A DNA stretch of 64,000 nucleotides, from the NCBI GenBank assembly GCA_017475265.1, contig JAFVFY010000039.1:1-64000 (forward strand). Reading direction: 5' to 3'. Numbering within the stretch: the stretch's first letter is position 1; every line of letters starts with the position of its first letter. This document shows positions 62,298 to 64,000 of the stretch, piece after piece. The notes beneath the pieces are model-generated. The model had not been told where the DNA came from, made no database searches, and worked only from the letters and a program-made list of their open reading frames with translations. Position numbers and translations under genes: made by a program. The DNA is from Prevotella sp. Lineage in GTDB: Bacteria; Bacteroidota; Bacteroidia; Bacteroidales; Bacteroidaceae.

Positions 62298-62451
62298 CAC
62301 GTCCTTTTCGTGTTAGATGCCTTGTAACTCGGAGTTAGGTTTGTCCTAGCTCTGGGGTTAAAAGGTATATGTCTCCCTCACTTACTTTTTTGGGAGAAAG
62401 TGGCTGGGGCAGGGTAAATATCGTATAAATAAACATTTTCTTAAAAAAACT
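62298..62451. other. Spacer before the fumarate reductase promoter
   Basis: No gene. TAACACG and CGTGTTA (62295-62315) make a small stem that includes the stop codon of the preceding gene; no T run follows. Confidence 0.4.
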
Positions 62452-62483
62452 TTTGCGTGTTTCACAATTTTTCATTAATTTTG
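62452..62483 (+). promoter_or_regulatory. Promoter of the fumarate reductase operon
   Basis: TTTG at 62452-62455, 20-bp gap, TAATTTTG at 62476-62483. The leader of about 110 bases is AT-rich and precedes the ATG at 62601. Confidence 0.75.
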
Positions 62484-62600
62484 TGGCCTGAATACGTGTG
62501 CGCATAATCAATAATAGGTATTTTGCGGCCTGAGAGGGTCGTTTTCCGATGCTGACTTCATCTTTAAACATTATATTAATTTATTAATTTTCAAAATTTT

Positions 62601-63341
62601 ATGTGGTTATTTCAATCATCTATCGGTAGGAAAGTTGTAATGTCCGTCACCGGCATTGCGCTCATCTTGTTCCTGACGTTCCACTGCGCCATGAACATCG
62701 TTGCGCTCTTCTCCGGCGAGGCTTACAACACCATTTGTGAACTCCTCGGCGCCAACTGGTACGCCGTGGTGGCTACGCTCGGACTGGCCGCACTGGCCGT
62801 ATGTCACATCGTCTATGCATTCATCCTGACGGCGCAGAACCGCACCGCACGTGGCGAGAACCGCTACGAGGTGGCTACAACGGTGAACGCCGGAAAGGTG
62901 GAATGGGCTTCGAAGAACATGCTTGTCCTTGGCATCATCATCTGCCTCGGCCTGCTGCTCCACCTCTTCAACTTCTGGTACAACATGATGTTTGCCGAAC
63001 TGACAGGCATGACGGTCGCCCACAACCCCGGCGACGGTTTCGCCTTCATCGTCGACACGTTCTCGTGCCCGGTCTATGTGGTGCTCTATCTCATCTGGCT
63101 CGTGGCTTTGTGGTTCCACCTCACCCACGGCTTCTGGTCGGCCATGCAGACCCTCGGCTGGAGCGGTAAGATCTGGCTCTGCCGCTGGAAGGCCATCGGC
63201 ATGATCTACTCTACGCTGCTCGTCCTCGGCTTCATCGTCGTGGTGCTCGCCTTCGCCTTCGGTTGCGCTCCCTCGCTCTGCGAGTGCTGCCATGAGGCCG
63301 CCGACTGTTGCAAAGAGGCCGCCGAAGCCTGCTGCAAGTAA
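62601..63341 (+). CDS. frdC: Fumarate reductase/succinate dehydrogenase cytochrome b subunit
   Basis: 246 residues with five hydrophobic helices; histidines in [11 protein letters not shown] and [19 protein letters not shown] (the B-type motif) would hold haem. It anchors the flavoprotein and iron-sulfur subunits and exchanges electrons with menaquinone, the key step of succinate formation. The last 25 residues are unusual: after [18 protein letters not shown] and EAACCK-like sequence they contain eight cysteines in pairs. The flavoprotein gene begins 76 bases downstream, after a 16-bp tandem repeat. Confidence 0.92.
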   Translation: MWLFQSSIGRKVVMSVTGIALILFLTFHCAMNIVALFSGEAYNTICELLGANWYAVVATLGLAALAVCHIVYAFILTAQNRTARGENRYEVATTVNAGKVEWASKNMLVLGIIICLGLLLHLFNFWYNMMFAELTGMTVAHNPGDGFAFIVDTFSCPVYVVLYLIWLVALWFHLTHGFWSAMQTLGWSGKIWLCRWKAIGMIYSTLLVLGFIVVVLAFAFGCAPSLCECCHEAADCCKEAAEACCK

Positions 63342-63344
63342 TAA

Positions 63345-63392
63345 TTCGTTATCACGTCATTTCGTTATCACGAAATTACGTTATTCCGTTAC
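63345..63392. repeat. Triple 16-bp tandem repeat between frdC and frdA
   Basis: TTCGTTATCACG starts at 63345 and 63361, and a variant TACGTTATTCCG at 63377, a 16-bp period. It begins directly after the frdC stop codon. Confidence 0.75.
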
Positions 63393-63417
63393 ACCGCAAA
63401 ATAGTAAAAACAAAATT

Positions 63418-64000
63418 ATGGCAAAAGTAATTGATTCTAAGATTCCCGCAGGTCCAGTGCCTGAGAAATGGAAAGAATATAAGGCTCATCAGCGTCTGGT
63501 CAACCCGAAGAACAAGCTGAAGCTCGACGTGATTGTGGTTGGTACTGGTCTGGCCGGTGCTTCTGCTGCCGCCTCTCTCGGCGAGATGGGCTTCAACGTC
63601 ATCAACCTGTGCATCCAGGACTCTCCCCGTCGCGCTCACTCTATCGCCGCCCAAGGTGGTATCAACGCCGCCAAGTGCTATCAGAACGATGGTGACTCAG
63701 TCTATCGTCTGTTCTACGACACCGTGAAGGGTGGTGACTATCGTGCCCGTGAGGCCAACGTTTATCGTTTGGCCGAGGTTTCAAATAACATCATCGACCA
63801 GTGCGTGGCACAGGGTGTTCCCTTCGCCCGTGAGTATGGCGGCATGTTGGCCAACCGTTCTTTCGGTGGTGCCCAGGTGTCGCGTACATTCTATGCTAAA
63901 GGTCAGACGGGTCAGCAGTTGCTGCTCGGTGCCTACAGCTCACTGAGCTGCCAGGTGAATGCCGGCAAGGTGAAGCTCTACACCCGCTACGAGATGGAGG
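63418..64000 (+). CDS. frdA: Fumarate reductase flavoprotein subunit, 3' end missing
   Basis: 194 residues from the ATG at 63418, cut by the window end. The FAD-binding [20 protein letters not shown] and the covalent-flavin site [20 protein letters not shown] are present, followed by [18 protein letters not shown]. It reduces fumarate to succinate with electrons from the cytochrome b subunit encoded before it. Confidence 0.93.
   Translation, partial: MAKVIDSKIPAGPVPEKWKEYKAHQRLVNPKNKLKLDVIVVGTGLAGASAAASLGEMGFNVINLCIQDSPRRAHSIAAQGGINAAKCYQNDGDSVYRLFYDTVKGGDYRAREANVYRLAEVSNNIIDQCVAQGVPFAREYGGMLANRSFGGAQVSRTFYAKGQTGQQLLLGAYSSLSCQVNAGKVKLYTRYEME

Overview
The window reads as a chromosomal segment of a Prevotellaceae bacterium (Bacteroidales; the Prevotella/Segatella/Xylanibacter group). 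This rests on promoters of the Bacteroidetes type (TTTG, about 20 bp, then TAnnTTTG, close to start codons), a SusC/SusD pair, type IX secretion (PorQ plus many proteins ending in a short DLQGR...KKGIYI..GKK tail), BspA-type leucine-rich-repeat proteins, MeaB and fumarate reductase of succinate/propionate fermentation, and many short dispersed repeats. I see no tRNA, rRNA, CRISPR array, insertion sequence or prophage. Both ends cut genes: a secreted repeat protein at base 1 and the fumarate reductase flavoprotein at base 64000.

Layout. 1-3480: two secreted proteins and a small peptide gene. 3682-5630: thioredoxin reductase and a sugar-nucleotide transferase. 5781-12280: a four-gene SusC/SusD/lipoprotein/lipoprotein operon without glycosidases, resembling known oligopeptide importers. 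12298-14188: a degenerate toxin-antitoxin pair held between two copies of a 91-bp terminator-promoter module, then an AAA ATPase. 14203-16329: thioredoxin-like protein and pectinesterase. 16478-24891 (minus strand): two tandem copies of a [cohesin-dockerin]+[LRR-dockerin-cohesin] gene pair, with a TPR/HTH regulator gene upstream. 25042-33675: DUF3109 protein, FtsX/MacB permease, two endonuclease I proteins with dockerins, DUF1573 protein, MeaB, IspH. 33728-37729: subtilase, Cmk, PorQ. 37921-43073: giant repeat protein, TonB, polyprenyl synthase. 43294-47701: a large secreted protein split by a frameshift in an A7 tract, and a second small peptide. 47888-51330: AAA-ATPase/nuclease-like protein and a beta-helix protein. 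51467-61972: RbfA, two dockerin proteins (one a C10 protease), TamB. 62058-64000: small membrane protein and fumarate reductase subunits.

Two themes connect the window. First, eight separate proteins carry dockerin modules and four of these also carry a cohesin-like module. The dockerins fall into an enzyme/adhesin subtype and a scaffold subtype, which suggests an extracellular assembly holding nucleases, a cysteine protease and BspA proteins rather than cellulases. Second, short repeat tracts (7-bp and 11-bp units, and palindromes) lie between genes and also in frame inside coding sequences, including essential ispH. They recur at one site, the linker of the C-terminal secretion tail, where four unrelated proteins each carry a different tract. 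All functions are read from sequence and family knowledge; no search was run.
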